51,273 nt of DNA from Candidatus Jettenia ecosi (GTDB lineage: Bacteria > Planctomycetota > Brocadiia > Brocadiales > Brocadiaceae), in NCBI GenBank assembly GCA_005524015.1, contig SULG01000017.1:1-51273 (forward strand). Reading direction: 5' to 3'. The translations under genes were made by a program, and so were the position numbers. Below, one piece after another: positions 28,077 to 36,824 of this stretch. Position 1 is the first letter of the stretch; each line of letters starts with the position of its first letter. The notes beneath the pieces were generated by a model. It had not been told where the DNA came from and searched no databases. It saw only the letters and a list, made by a program, of their open reading frames with translations.

Positions 28077-29237
28077 CTATCTTGATACCTTCACTACCAA
28101 ACTTGCAGCTTCTTTCATATCCTTTGCAGAGAGGATAGGTAAACCAGAATCATGAAGTATCTTTTTCGCTCTATCGACGTTCGTTCCTTCCAACCGCACA
28201 ACCAGAGGTATATGGATCCCTACTTCTTTAACGGCTTGAATAATACCGGATGCAATGATATCGCATTTCATAATTCCCCCAAAAATATTGATTAAAATTG
28301 CCTTCACTTTGGGGTCTGATAAAATAATTTTGAACGCCTGGGTAACCTGTTCCAGGGAAGCATCACCACCAACATCTAAAAAATTGGCAGGCTCTCCGCC
28401 ATGGAACTTAATGATATCCATCGTAGCCATAGCGAGACCTGCTCCATTTACAAGACATCCAATATTCCCATCAAGACTTATATAACTAAGCTTGTATTTC
28501 TTAGCCAGTGCTTCGGGAGGTGAAAGGTCTTGGTTTTGAATAAACTCCTGAAATTCGGGATGGCGGTAAAGAGCATTATCATCAATATCTATCTTTGCAT
28601 CTAATGCACATAGTTCTTCATCTGCCGTCACGACCAAAGGATTAATTTCTAATAATGAACAATCATTTTTCACAAAGATATGAAACAGATTGGTAATAAG
28701 ATTATTGAATTTTATGGAGAGTGTCCCTGATATATCCAGCCTGGATGCAATATGACGCAATTGAAATGAAAGTATCCCTAAAAACACATCAACAGGTTCT
28801 TTCACAATTTTATCGGGTGTCTTTTTGGCAACTTCTTCTATTTCTACCCCTCCTTCAGAACTAACAATCAAGATTGGTGTACGAAGTGAGCGATCGATAG
28901 TTATAGCAAGGTATAATTCCCTCTGAATTGAAAGTGCTTCTTCAATAAGGAGGTAGTTAACTTTAATACCTGTTTGGCCAGTCTGGTGTGTTGCAAGATA
29001 GGAGCCAAGCATACCTGCTGCGCATGCCTGCGCTTCTTCATGTGTATTAACGAACTGGATGCCGCCGCCCTTCCCCCTGCCGCCAGCGAGAACTTGCGCC
29101 TTTAAGACACAACGGTTACAACCAATTTCCTGGAATACTTTTGATGCATCATTACCGGAAGATATGGCTTTACCACGAGGAACGTAAATGCCATACGTTT
29201 TAAGGATATTTTTTGATTGAAACTCATATAGCTTCAA
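28077..29237 (-). CDS. sucC: Succinyl-CoA synthetase subunit beta
   Basis: SucC holds the ATP-grasp domain that binds the nucleotide. The 386-residue product starts [17 protein letters not shown], has [18 protein letters not shown] for nucleotide binding and [10 protein letters not shown] for metal ligands. The CoA-ligase-like second half has [25 protein letters not shown] and [10 protein letters not shown]. The length is normal. It lies 12 bp after the Re-citrate-synthase-like gene, so co-translation or at least co-transcription is likely. Confidence 0.96.
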   Translation of the reverse strand: MKLYEFQSKNILKTYGIYVPRGKAISSGNDASKVFQEIGCNRCVLKAQVLAGGRGKGGGIQFVNTHEEAQACAAGMLGSYLATHQTGQTGIKVNYLLIEEALSIQRELYLAITIDRSLRTPILIVSSEGGVEIEEVAKKTPDKIVKEPVDVFLGILSFQLRHIASRLDISGTLSIKFNNLITNLFHIFVKNDCSLLEINPLVVTADEELCALDAKIDIDDNALYRHPEFQEFIQNQDLSPPEALAKKYKLSYISLDGNIGCLVNGAGLAMATMDIIKFHGGEPANFLDVGGDASLEQVTQAFKIILSDPKVKAILINIFGGIMKCDIIASGIIQAVKEVGIHIPLVVRLEGTNVDRAKKILHDSGLPILSAKDMKEAASLVVKVSR

Positions 29238-29249
29238 AGATAGTTATTT

Positions 29250-30632
29250 TTATACGGTATCCGGTTTGATAATGCCCTGGAGATGGATGCGCACTTGATC
29301 CACCATCTCTCCATCAGAAATGGAAATGATACGTCCTTCAACATATTGCTTATCTACCCATTCTTTTATCTTTGCAATCCCCTCGTGATTTTTAGGAATT
29401 TGCTTATCTCCTTCCAATCCGAAAAAGATATTAATCCATTGAGCAATCCCAGCTGCACCGGATTTATCGGTAACGGAAACACCGATAGGTCTGTTTAAAA
29501 GCTTTTTTGTATCAAAGATATTGTATATTTCTTCGTTTTTCAATAATCCATCCGAATGGATACCTGCACGGGTAATATTGAACTCTGAACCTACAAAAGG
29601 CTGCGTTGGGGGAATTGCATATCCGATCTCATTTCTATAATAATCGGCAATTTCTGTAATTACCGTGGTATCGATGAGTTCATCGTTACCCCGCAAGGCG
29701 AGATATTCAATTACCAGGGCCTCTATAGGTGTATTTCCGGTACGTTCTCCCAAGCCCAATAATGTGCCATTAATTCCGCTGCATCCGTAAAGCCAGGCAG
29801 AAGTTGCGTTGCTTACCGCCAGGTAAAAGTCATTATGGCCATGCCATTCCAGATACTCTGAGGGAACACCCGCAAAGTGGTTAAGTCCATAAATAATACC
29901 TGGCACGCTGCGGGGTAATGCAGCCCCGGGATAACTAACGCCCATTCCCATAGTATCACATGCGCGAATTTTTATAGGAATTTTACTTTCCTTTGATAAT
30001 TTCATAAGCTCCTTAGCAAAGGGAACGACAAAACCGTAAAAGTCGGATCTGGTAATATCCTCAAAGTGGCAACGAGGGGCAATCCCCTCATCCAGAGCAG
30101 CCCGTATAATATCCAGGTACATCTCCAGCGCCTGCTTTCTATTTTTATTTAACTTTAAATAGATATGATAATCTGAAGAAGAGCATAAAATACCGGTTTC
30201 TTTGAGCCCCATTTCCTTAACTAATTTGAAGTCGCTCTTTACAGCCCTAATCCATCCCGTAACTTCCGGATATTTATAACCCTTTTCCAGGCATTTTCTT
30301 ACCGCTTCCTGATCCTTTGCATTATACAGGAAAAATTCACACTGGCGGATAAGACCACTTTTACCACCCAATTTGTGAATCAAGTCAAAGAGATCCACAA
30401 TTTGTTTAACGGTATAGGGTGGCCGGGATTGTTGACCATCTCTAAAGGTCGTATCCGTAATCCATATCTCATCAGGCATGTTCATCGGGTTGAGCCGGTA
30501 ATTAAACGGTATCTTGGGAATTTTATCGTAGGGAAATACATCTCGAAAGAGATTCGGTTCTGCCGAATCTTGCAATTGAAAAATATACTCTTCGGGTTCT
30601 AATGTTTTGCGGAATTTATTAAATCGAAGCAT
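29250..30632 (-). CDS. Re-type citrate synthase (HMGL/isopropylmalate-synthase fold)
   Basis: The 460-residue protein belongs to the DRE-TIM/HMGL-like superfamily. It has DTTFRDGQQ near residue 60 after an N-terminal extension, PPYTVKQI just behind it, and the metal pair in WHGHNDFYLAV. It also shows GLGERTGNTPIEALV. DTTFRDGQQ with PPYT after about 55 leading residues is, as I recall, the pattern of Re-citrate synthases (Clostridium kluyveri type) rather than LeuA or NifV, which start close to DTTLRDG. It condenses acetyl-CoA with oxaloacetate. Operon partners sucCD and kor strongly support a TCA role. The promoter probably lies in 30633-30760. Confidence 0.82.
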   Translation of the reverse strand: MLRFNKFRKTLEPEEYIFQLQDSAEPNLFRDVFPYDKIPKIPFNYRLNPMNMPDEIWITDTTFRDGQQSRPPYTVKQIVDLFDLIHKLGGKSGLIRQCEFFLYNAKDQEAVRKCLEKGYKYPEVTGWIRAVKSDFKLVKEMGLKETGILCSSSDYHIYLKLNKNRKQALEMYLDIIRAALDEGIAPRCHFEDITRSDFYGFVVPFAKELMKLSKESKIPIKIRACDTMGMGVSYPGAALPRSVPGIIYGLNHFAGVPSEYLEWHGHNDFYLAVSNATSAWLYGCSGINGTLLGLGERTGNTPIEALVIEYLALRGNDELIDTTVITEIADYYRNEIGYAIPPTQPFVGSEFNITRAGIHSDGLLKNEEIYNIFDTKKLLNRPIGVSVTDKSGAAGIAQWINIFFGLEGDKQIPKNHEGIAKIKEWVDKQYVEGRIISISDGEMVDQVRIHLQGIIKPDTV

Positions 30633-31016
30633 CTACAATTTCCCTTAATAAATATTTTTAAAAATAGAGAAAGACTTCATGGATGGGCTAAACTCCAAAT
30701 TTTAAATACAACATTTTTGCAAGTCAAGCGAAATGATAGAAAATTCGAGAAATATTCTTTTTAAATTTTCCCAAGAGGTTATGGTAGATTGACATTATTG
30801 GAGAAAATTGGGATACTATTGCGATTCAATGCTTAAGGAACCAAGCAAGTGTTTTTAAGCTTATCTCTAAAATCTCTTCTTTGAATAAAATTTTAAATTT
30901 ATGGAACCAAATAGCTAAATTATTGTTTCCTACTATCTAGGAATTTCAATTCCATAGTGTTATTTTCTTATCGGTGAAATATTTTATCTAAGTTTATTGA
31001 GTTAAGGGAGGGGTAT
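30633..31016. other. Divergent intergenic region
   Basis: About 385 AT-rich bases separate the Re-citrate-synthase-like gene from the divergent yceI-like gene. A plus-strand promoter candidate lies at 30789-30817. I could not settle on a minus-strand promoter. No open frame, repeat or riboswitch was recognised. Confidence 0.5.
30789..30817 (+). promoter_or_regulatory. Candidate promoter of the yceI-Rieske-cytochrome b genes
   Basis: A perfect TTGACA (30789-30794) and GATACT (30812-30817) are 17 bp apart. Transcription would start near 30824 and leave a leader of about 190 bases. No other promoter upstream of the YceI-like gene is clearer. Confidence 0.5.
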
Positions 31017-31574
31017 ATGGTTTTACATGCTGGTAATTATCACTTGACGCCAAGTTCAGGAAAATTATGCGTCTATACATTCAAAGAAGGATTCCTTAGT
31101 GCAGTAGCTCACGACTTATTGATTGAGGTAACCGATTTTATTATTAACCTGAATATCCCTGCTGCTGGTTCGGCAAGTGTAGAGGCAGAAATAAAGGCAA
31201 ATTCACTGAAAGTAATCTGTGCAATGAAAGACGGACAGCGCCAACCAGACACATTAAAAGAAAAAGACAAAACAGATATTGAAGAAGCTACTCACAAGGA
31301 TGTCCTCCACCCCACAAAATATCCTGCGATTAACTTCCGTTCCACAAGCATTACTCAAGAAAAAGAAGGTTGTTACCTCGTAAAGGGAGAATTAACCTTG
31401 CATGGAGCTACTCATCCTGTAGAGTTTAAAGCAAACACCACCACAGGGAAAGACTTAAAAGGCAAATTTACCATATCTCAGAAGGATTACGGAATAAAGC
31501 CATACAAAGCTTTATTAGGAACCCTGAAGGTTAAAAACGAGATAGATATCGCCTTCGATTTATCTTTAAGCTAA
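31017..31574 (+). CDS. YceI-like lipocalin-fold protein without signal peptide
   Basis: YceI-family proteins are beta-barrels; structures of some members show bound polyprenyl molecules or fatty-acid-like ligands. The 185-residue product begins directly with the domain (GNYHLTPSSGKLCVYTFKEGF). It contains SAVAHDLLIEV and HPTKYPAINFRS, and ends in LTLHGATHPVEFK and a final strand region. No signal peptide is visible, unlike many exported members. A strong AAGGGAGGGG precedes the ATG. It lies just ahead of the Rieske and cytochrome b genes, which hints at a quinone- or membrane-related role, but this is inference. Confidence 0.85.
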   Translation: MVLHAGNYHLTPSSGKLCVYTFKEGFLSAVAHDLLIEVTDFIINLNIPAAGSASVEAEIKANSLKVICAMKDGQRQPDTLKEKDKTDIEEATHKDVLHPTKYPAINFRSTSITQEKEGCYLVKGELTLHGATHPVEFKANTTTGKDLKGKFTISQKDYGIKPYKALLGTLKVKNEIDIAFDLSLS

Positions 31575-31690
31575 AAATTGACTTTATTTTTCAATAAAAA
31601 GCATATAAAATTTATATTTTAATTATCAAAATATCTGATGAAATATAGAGGGTCAGAATTTCTTGTCAACAGGAGGAGAAAGGGATAACA

Positions 31691-32179
31691 GTGGAAAATA
31701 GTAGAAGAAAATTCCTGAAAATTGCATCTCACACCTTAGGAGGTGCTTTAGCTGCAGGTATAGTGGCCCCATTAGTTGGATTGGCAGTACATCCTTTAAT
31801 GAAGGAAACGGTGTACGGAACTGAAAATTTTATCAATCTTGGTTCCCTGGAAGATTTTCCCATTGGTGTTCCTAAAAAAATGACCATTACATCCTCAAAA
31901 ATGGATGCATGGAATATTTTTGAAGGGTTAGTTATGGGATCTGTCTGGGTAATCAGACAAGAGGATAATTCATTCAACGTATTTTCCACAAACTGCCCGC
32001 ATCTTGGTTGTGGAATAGACTGGGGACAGGAAGAAAATAAGTTTTTATGCCCGTGTCATGGCGGTGTATTTGATGTGGATGGCAAGACCCTCGCAGGCCC
32101 TTCCCCACGCGACCTTTACGCATTTGAGACAAAGGTAGAAAACAATAACGTATTGGTAAATTACAAAAGGGTAATATAA
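31691..32179 (+). CDS. Rieske 2Fe-2S protein, Tat-exported
   Basis: The 162-residue protein is the iron-sulfur subunit of a cytochrome bc-type quinol oxidase complex. It starts at a GTG after AGGAGGAGAAAGGG. A twin-arginine signal/anchor (SRRKFLKIA followed by a hydrophobic helix to about residue 30) implies export of the folded protein. The Rieske ligands are in CPHLGC (C102, H104) and CPCHGG (C120, H123), with C107 and C122 placed for the usual disulfide. It lies 35 bp before the cytochrome b-c gene, its partner. Confidence 0.96.
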   Translation: MENSRRKFLKIASHTLGGALAAGIVAPLVGLAVHPLMKETVYGTENFINLGSLEDFPIGVPKKMTITSSKMDAWNIFEGLVMGSVWVIRQEDNSFNVFSTNCPHLGCGIDWGQEENKFLCPCHGGVFDVDGKTLAGPSPRDLYAFETKVENNNVLVNYKRVI

Positions 32180-32214
32180 CTATCAGGATATTTTTTTCTA
32201 AGGTGATTTAATCA

Positions 32215-34011
32215 ATGGCAAATAAAATACGTGAATGGATAGAAGACAGAACCGGATTAAATAAATTTTTAAAAGTAGCCCTGGACGAACCTGTACATGG
32301 CGGAGCTAAATGGTCATATGTATTTGGAAGCGCACTCGTATTCCTTTTTGTTCTTCAGGCAGTTACCGGTATAGTAATGGCCAGTTTTTACTCTCCCTCT
32401 TCGACTTCAGCATGGGGAAGTGTCTATTATATTCAGGAAAAAACATCTTTTGGCTGGTTCGTACGTGGCTTGCATCATTATGGCTCAAGCGCCATGATTA
32501 TCGTGGCTATCGTTCATATGTTCCAGGTTTTTATTTTCGGCGCATATAAAAAACCCCGTGAGCTCAACTGGATATCCGGGGTAATTCTTCTTCTGTTTTT
32601 GATGGGTTTTGGTTTAACAGGCTATCTTTTACCCTGGGATCAAAAAGGATATTGGGCTACTCAGGTGGCTACCAATATCATAGGAACTATCCCTGTAATT
32701 GGCGATTACATCAAAGTGCTCCATCAGGGTGGTTCTGATTACGGAAACTTTACTTTAACCCGTTTCTATGCGCTTCATGTATTTTTGTTGCCCATCTCCT
32801 TACTCTTCTTCCTTGGCATTCATATAGCGCTTTTTCGTAAACATGGTGTAACTCCTTACTGGAAGATGAAAGAGGACGTATTAAAAAACTGTGTAGATCC
32901 ATTCTGGCCAGATCAGGTATTTAAAGACATCGTATTTGCCATGGGAATATATGCTGTTCTCGTGGGATGGGTCTTTTGGAGCGGAGGCGCAGAACTTCAT
33001 GCGCCAGCTGACCCGGCATCTAATTTTCTTGCCAGGCCAGAGTGGTATTTTCTGTTCTTATTCCAACTGTTAAAATATTGCCAGGGTAACCTCTTAATCG
33101 TAGGCACTGTTATTATACCAACACTGGCTATCATATTCTTATTTGTGTTGCCATTTATCGACAGAAACCCCTCAAGGCACCCATCGAAAAGAATACCATT
33201 TTTCAGCACTGTGTTCTCCGGATTAGCAGGAATCGTTGTTTTAACGGTTATTTCGATAGTCCACGACAACCATGATATACACATAATCCATCAAAAAGAG
33301 GATGCAGAACAGCAATCGGCAAGGGCTATGAAACTTGCAGACAAAGGCGTTCCGCCCGGAGGCGGTAATTTGATCTTCCTGAATGATCCAATATATCTTG
33401 GGGAAAAGATTTTCAAGGAAAGTTGTATCGGCTGTCATATGGTGAAAGGACAGGGAGGAGATACTGCCCCCGATTTTACTGACTTTGGATCAAGAGAATG
33501 GGTAGTGGGACTGTTAAAAGATCCCAAGGGTGCAAAATATTTTAAAGAATCAGGAACTATGCCTCCCGTTAAACTCCCTGATGAATCAATTTTTGATATG
33601 GCAGAGTTCTTATTAAGCCAGTCAGGGGAACTTCTCAATAAAAATATTGATAGTATTGAAAGAGGAAAGGGTCTTGTCTTAAAAGGGAATTGTGCTATTT
33701 GTCATCCTATAGGCGATAAAGATGCAAAGAGAATTGCGCCAAACCTGACCGACTATTTATCAGAAACCTGGTTAAAGGAATTCATTAAAAATCCATCCGA
33801 TCCTAAATTCTATGGCACAAAGAACAAGATGCCCGGTTTTGACAGGCTTACCGATAAGGAAATGGAAGCGCTGATACACTATCTGTTTACGTTGTCAAAA
33901 GACCGAACACTAATCTCGCGGAATGAAATAAGCTCACAACCAAAGAAAAGAACCTATATATTTGGCCTGTCATTTCCGAGAACAATGATAGACTTTAAAA
34001 ATAATAGTTAA
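32215..34011 (+). CDS. Cytochrome b fused to a C-terminal dihaem cytochrome c
   Basis: The 598-residue protein carries a full cytochrome b (about residues 1-340) and two c-type haem sites. The b part has two His pairs for haems b (HHYGSSAMIIVAIVH, and an H-x14-H in ALHVFLLPISLLFF...H, the b6f-like spacing) and the quinol-site motif PEWYF. The c part has CIGCH at 404-408 and CAICH at 493-497, each followed by a distal Met candidate (SGTMPP, KNKMPG). It thus covers cytochrome b, subunit IV and a cytochrome c in one chain and forms a complex with the Rieske protein. An AAGGTG site precedes the ATG. Confidence 0.95.
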   Translation: MANKIREWIEDRTGLNKFLKVALDEPVHGGAKWSYVFGSALVFLFVLQAVTGIVMASFYSPSSTSAWGSVYYIQEKTSFGWFVRGLHHYGSSAMIIVAIVHMFQVFIFGAYKKPRELNWISGVILLLFLMGFGLTGYLLPWDQKGYWATQVATNIIGTIPVIGDYIKVLHQGGSDYGNFTLTRFYALHVFLLPISLLFFLGIHIALFRKHGVTPYWKMKEDVLKNCVDPFWPDQVFKDIVFAMGIYAVLVGWVFWSGGAELHAPADPASNFLARPEWYFLFLFQLLKYCQGNLLIVGTVIIPTLAIIFLFVLPFIDRNPSRHPSKRIPFFSTVFSGLAGIVVLTVISIVHDNHDIHIIHQKEDAEQQSARAMKLADKGVPPGGGNLIFLNDPIYLGEKIFKESCIGCHMVKGQGGDTAPDFTDFGSREWVVGLLKDPKGAKYFKESGTMPPVKLPDESIFDMAEFLLSQSGELLNKNIDSIERGKGLVLKGNCAICHPIGDKDAKRIAPNLTDYLSETWLKEFIKNPSDPKFYGTKNKMPGFDRLTDKEMEALIHYLFTLSKDRTLISRNEISSQPKKRTYIFGLSFPRTMIDFKNNS

Positions 34012-34012
34012 A

Positions 34013-34041
34013 GTAGAGATGCATTACAAATGCATCTCTAC
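34013..34041. repeat. Perfect 13-bp inverted repeat after the cytochrome b-c gene
   Basis: GTAGAGATGCATT (34013-34025) and AATGCATCTCTAC (34029-34041) flank the loop ACA. The hairpin begins right at the end of the upstream gene. It could stop or protect the transcript, but no T-run follows, so it may equally be a dispersed palindromic element. Confidence 0.7.
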
Positions 34042-34103
34042 ACCGTTATATATTTATATCCCATAACCTCTTAAACATCAATCGAATAATTTTCATATGT
34101 ACC

Positions 34104-34154
34104 TTGATATAACCTTATTTATATTGTATCATTAATGTGAATAGTGATTCACAT
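34104..34154 (+). promoter_or_regulatory. tetR promoter with overlapping operator
   Basis: TTGATA (34104-34109) and TATCAT (34127-34132) are 17 bp apart, placing the start of transcription near 34139. A perfect dyad ATGTGAAT-AGTG-ATTCACAT at 34135-34154 covers that start. Its size and position suit a TetR-family operator and imply autorepression. A closely related dyad precedes the next gene (34779-34798). Confidence 0.75.
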
Positions 34155-34165
34155 GAGAAATATAC

Positions 34166-34765
34166 ATGAGTACAGGAAAATTAGATACGGAAGTCAGGCA
34201 AAGTCAGATAGCACAAGCAGCTTTAAGTTTGATTGCAAGTCATGGTTTAAAAGGATTAAGCATAGCAAGGATAGCCCGCAAGGTCGGCATTGTGCCTTCA
34301 GCAATATACCGGCACTTTAAAAATAAGGAAGAGATGCTCGATGCTATTCTTCATCACATTCAAAAGAGGTTGCTCGATAACATCGATATTGTATGTAATG
34401 AAACTCTTGAGCCACTTGACCAACTCAGGCGGCTACTTATGTATCACGTTAAGCTTATTCGGGAAAACCAGGGAATTCTTCGCATTATCTTTTCTGAAGA
34501 TTTCTGCCATGGGCATCCAAAACGAAAAGGTAGGGTATATGATATCATACTAAACTATCTCAATAACGTAGACAAAATTATTATCCAGGGACAGCAAGAA
34601 GGCAAAATACGACGGGACATAGGCCCGGCAACTATTTCCTTAATGTTTTTGGGTATCATTCAGCCAGCGGCAATTCTCTGGCATATAAGTGATGGTAAGT
34701 TTGATGTAACAAGACATGCAGAAAAGGCCTGGAAAACGTTCAGTGAATGCCTTATCATGAAATAA
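34166..34765 (+). CDS. TetR-family repressor of the exporter operon
   Basis: The 199-residue product has a TetR_N helix-turn-helix at about residues 13-59 (AALSLIASHGLKGLSIARIARKVGIVPSAIYRHFKNKEEML in essence, with SAIYRHFKNKEE as recognition end). A helical ligand-binding domain follows. It opens the operon for a membrane fusion protein, two ATPases and two permeases. Similar dyads lie in its own promoter and in front of the fusion-protein gene, which supports local repression relieved by a ligand. In E. coli the analogous ybhGFSR exporter also has a TetR regulator. The ligand is unknown. Confidence 0.93.
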   Translation: MSTGKLDTEVRQSQIAQAALSLIASHGLKGLSIARIARKVGIVPSAIYRHFKNKEEMLDAILHHIQKRLLDNIDIVCNETLEPLDQLRRLLMYHVKLIRENQGILRIIFSEDFCHGHPKRKGRVYDIILNYLNNVDKIIIQGQQEGKIRRDIGPATISLMFLGIIQPAAILWHISDGKFDVTRHAEKAWKTFSECLIMK

Positions 34766-34778
34766 CTTTTTATCCATT

Positions 34779-34798
34779 ATGTGAATATCAATTCACTT
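34779..34798 (+). promoter_or_regulatory. Second TetR operator, upstream of the membrane fusion protein gene
   Basis: ATGTGAAT-ATCA-ATTCACTT repeats the tetR-promoter dyad with the same 4-bp centre spacing and one arm mismatch. A weak promoter (TTATCA 34752-34757, 17 bp, CATTAT 34775-34780) would put its -10 element against the operator. Confidence 0.7.
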
Positions 34799-34823
34799 AG
34801 ATAGTACAACTAAGAGGTAAGAC

Positions 34824-35837
34824 ATGAGAAAAGGTATAAAAATAATGACATTTTTGATACTCATAGGCATTATCACAGCAGCGTCAACATACCTGTATCT
34901 CAAAAATAAGTCACACAGCGATTCGAATATCATTCGTGTCTCCGGTAATATCGAGGTCACTGATGCCGAGGTGAGCTTCAAGATTTCAGGACGCGTGGAT
35001 AAGCGCCTGGTGGATGAAGGTGAATTCGTACAAAAAGATGAACTGGTAGCCTTGCTCGATAGTTCAGATTTGACTAGCGAGGTAGAGATACGTCGTGCTG
35101 AACTACAAATGGCACAAGCAGACCTGGCTGAACTTGAAGCCGGTTCGCGTCCTCAGGAAATTGCTGAAGCTGAGGCAAAACTTGCAGCGGCAAAAGCAGA
35201 TAAAATACATTTAGAGAGTGATTTTCATAGAGCGGAAAAACTATTCAAGCAACAGACGATTTCTGCTGAGGAATACATGCACTCCAGGGGAGATTACGAA
35301 GTTGCGGTTGCCCGATTACAGGAAGCTGAGGAACGTCTCAAATTGATTCAGGAAGGCCCTCGAAAAGAACGGCTAGATCAAGCCCGTGCACGGGTGAAGC
35401 AGGCGCGGGCAGCCCTTAAGCTAGCTCAGATACATCTGGGTTATGCGAGACTAGCTTCCCCCCTTTCCGGTGTCGTTCTCTCAAAGAATATAGAACCGGG
35501 AGAATACGTTGCCCCTGGAGCACCGATTGTTACGATTGGTAATCTTGAGAATGTATGGTTGCGAGCATACATTAACGAGACAGATTTAGGTCGCGTGAAG
35601 GTTGGTTATCAGGCAAATATAATCACCGATACCTATCCGGATACGATATACAAAGGCTATGTATCATTCATTGCATCTCAGGCCGAGTTTACTCCGAAAA
35701 ATGTCCAGACAAAAGAAGAGCGTGTTAAGCTTGTTTATCGAATAAAGATCAACATCTCTAATCTCGGTATGGAACTAAAACCCGGGATGCCTGCTGATGC
35801 GGATATTATAATTCCTGATACCATTATTAATAATTGA
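34824..35837 (+). CDS. HlyD/YbhG-type membrane fusion protein
   Basis: The 337-residue periplasmic adaptor has one N-terminal membrane anchor (about 7-27). The first half of a lipoyl domain follows (SFKISGRVDKRLVDEGEFVQ), then a long coiled-coil hairpin rich in Ala, Glu, Arg and Lys (about 85-200). The second lipoyl half (ASPLSGVVLSKNIEPGEYV) and a beta-barrel (VWLRAYINETDLGRVKVG) complete it. This is the layout of adaptors such as YbhG and YhiI, which connect ABC-2 permeases to an outer-membrane channel. No channel gene is adjacent. A TetR operator lies 26 bp upstream of the start. Confidence 0.93.
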   Translation: MRKGIKIMTFLILIGIITAASTYLYLKNKSHSDSNIIRVSGNIEVTDAEVSFKISGRVDKRLVDEGEFVQKDELVALLDSSDLTSEVEIRRAELQMAQADLAELEAGSRPQEIAEAEAKLAAAKADKIHLESDFHRAEKLFKQQTISAEEYMHSRGDYEVAVARLQEAEERLKLIQEGPRKERLDQARARVKQARAALKLAQIHLGYARLASPLSGVVLSKNIEPGEYVAPGAPIVTIGNLENVWLRAYINETDLGRVKVGYQANIITDTYPDTIYKGYVSFIASQAEFTPKNVQTKEERVKLVYRIKINISNLGMELKPGMPADADIIIPDTIINN

Positions 35838-35888
35838 TAAAACGATGGAAATCTTCATTTGGTACGCCATTTGTATTATGATAAATAT

Positions 35889-36824
35889 ATGGAAATGATT
35901 AAGACTACTCACCTTACAAAAAATTTTGGTAATATCCGCGCAGTCGGCGATCTCAGCTTCAGTGTATTTAAAGGAGAAATTTTTGGGCTTGTTGGCCCTG
36001 ATGGTGCCGGAAAGACGACTACCATGCGGCTGTTGACCTCGATCATGGAGCCGACATCAGGTAATGCCTGGGTCGTTGGCCATCATGTGGTAAAAGAATC
36101 AGAGATAATCAAGGAGAAAATCGGTTATATGAGCCAGAAATTCGGTCTGTATCCAGATCTCACCGTGATAGAAAATATCAATTTTTACGCTGATATTTAT
36201 GGCATACCACGTAAGGAACGTGAAAAAGAGACAGACAATCTCCTTGCCTTCAGTAACCTAAGACCCTTCAAGAAACGACTGGCAGGAAATCTTTCAGGTG
36301 GGATGAAACAAAAGCTGGGCCTCGTCTGCGCATTAATTCATACACCCAGGGTACTCTTCCTCGATGAGCCAACGAATGGTGTGGACCCGGTCTCTCGCCG
36401 CGATTTTTGGCGTATTTTATATGGGTTGCTTCACAAAAACGTTACGATCTTCGTCTCAACTGCTTATCTCGATGAGGCTGAACGCTGTAACAGGGTTGGA
36501 CTCATTCATAAGGGCAGACTGCTGGCTTGTGGAACTCCAGATGAGGTAAAAAAGCTTATGCATGGGACCATCCTTGAGATCCATTCCTCAGAACCACGGA
36601 AAGCCTTAGCCATCTTACGTGAAGAGTTACACGCTGACTCCCTGGGAATTTTTGGTGCCTCCATTCACCTGGTGACCCAGAATCCAGAAAAGTCAATGGT
36701 TCAAGTCGAAAAACTTCTCAGGAAAGCTGATCTTAAACTTAGTGGGATGAGGGTCATTAAGCCAACACTGGAAGATGTATTTGTCTCGGTCCTTGTCAAA
36801 GACAAGGGAGTTCAACAATCATGA
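35889..36824 (+). CDS. ABC transporter ATPase 1 (H-loop His replaced by Ala)
   Basis: The 311-residue nucleotide-binding protein has Walker A GPDGAGKTT, signature NLSGGMKQKL, Walker B VLFLDEPTNGVD and a C-terminal DUF4162-like region. In the switch segment the sequence is VSTAYLDEAE, with Ala where His is usual. It pairs with the next ATPase, whose motif changes are complementary. The two together correspond to the single tandem ATPase YbhF of E. coli. I chose the ATG at 35889; a TTG at 35859 is open in frame but gives an atypical N-terminus. It overlaps the next gene by 4 bp (ATGA). Confidence 0.93.
   Translation: MEMIKTTHLTKNFGNIRAVGDLSFSVFKGEIFGLVGPDGAGKTTTMRLLTSIMEPTSGNAWVVGHHVVKESEIIKEKIGYMSQKFGLYPDLTVIENINFYADIYGIPRKEREKETDNLLAFSNLRPFKKRLAGNLSGGMKQKLGLVCALIHTPRVLFLDEPTNGVDPVSRRDFWRILYGLLHKNVTIFVSTAYLDEAERCNRVGLIHKGRLLACGTPDEVKKLMHGTILEIHSSEPRKALAILREELHADSLGIFGASIHLVTQNPEKSMVQVEKLLRKADLKLSGMRVIKPTLEDVFVSVLVKDKGVQQS

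Noticed and set aside
29250-30632. Calling this gene 2-isopropylmalate synthase or homocitrate synthase
   Set aside because: The DTTFRDGQQ variant, the roughly 55-residue leader before it and the sucCD/kor neighbours fit Re-citrate synthase better; no leu or nif gene is near.
30633-31016. Riboswitch upstream of the YceI-like gene
   Set aside because: The long leader was inspected, but no known riboswitch core or terminator pair was recognised.
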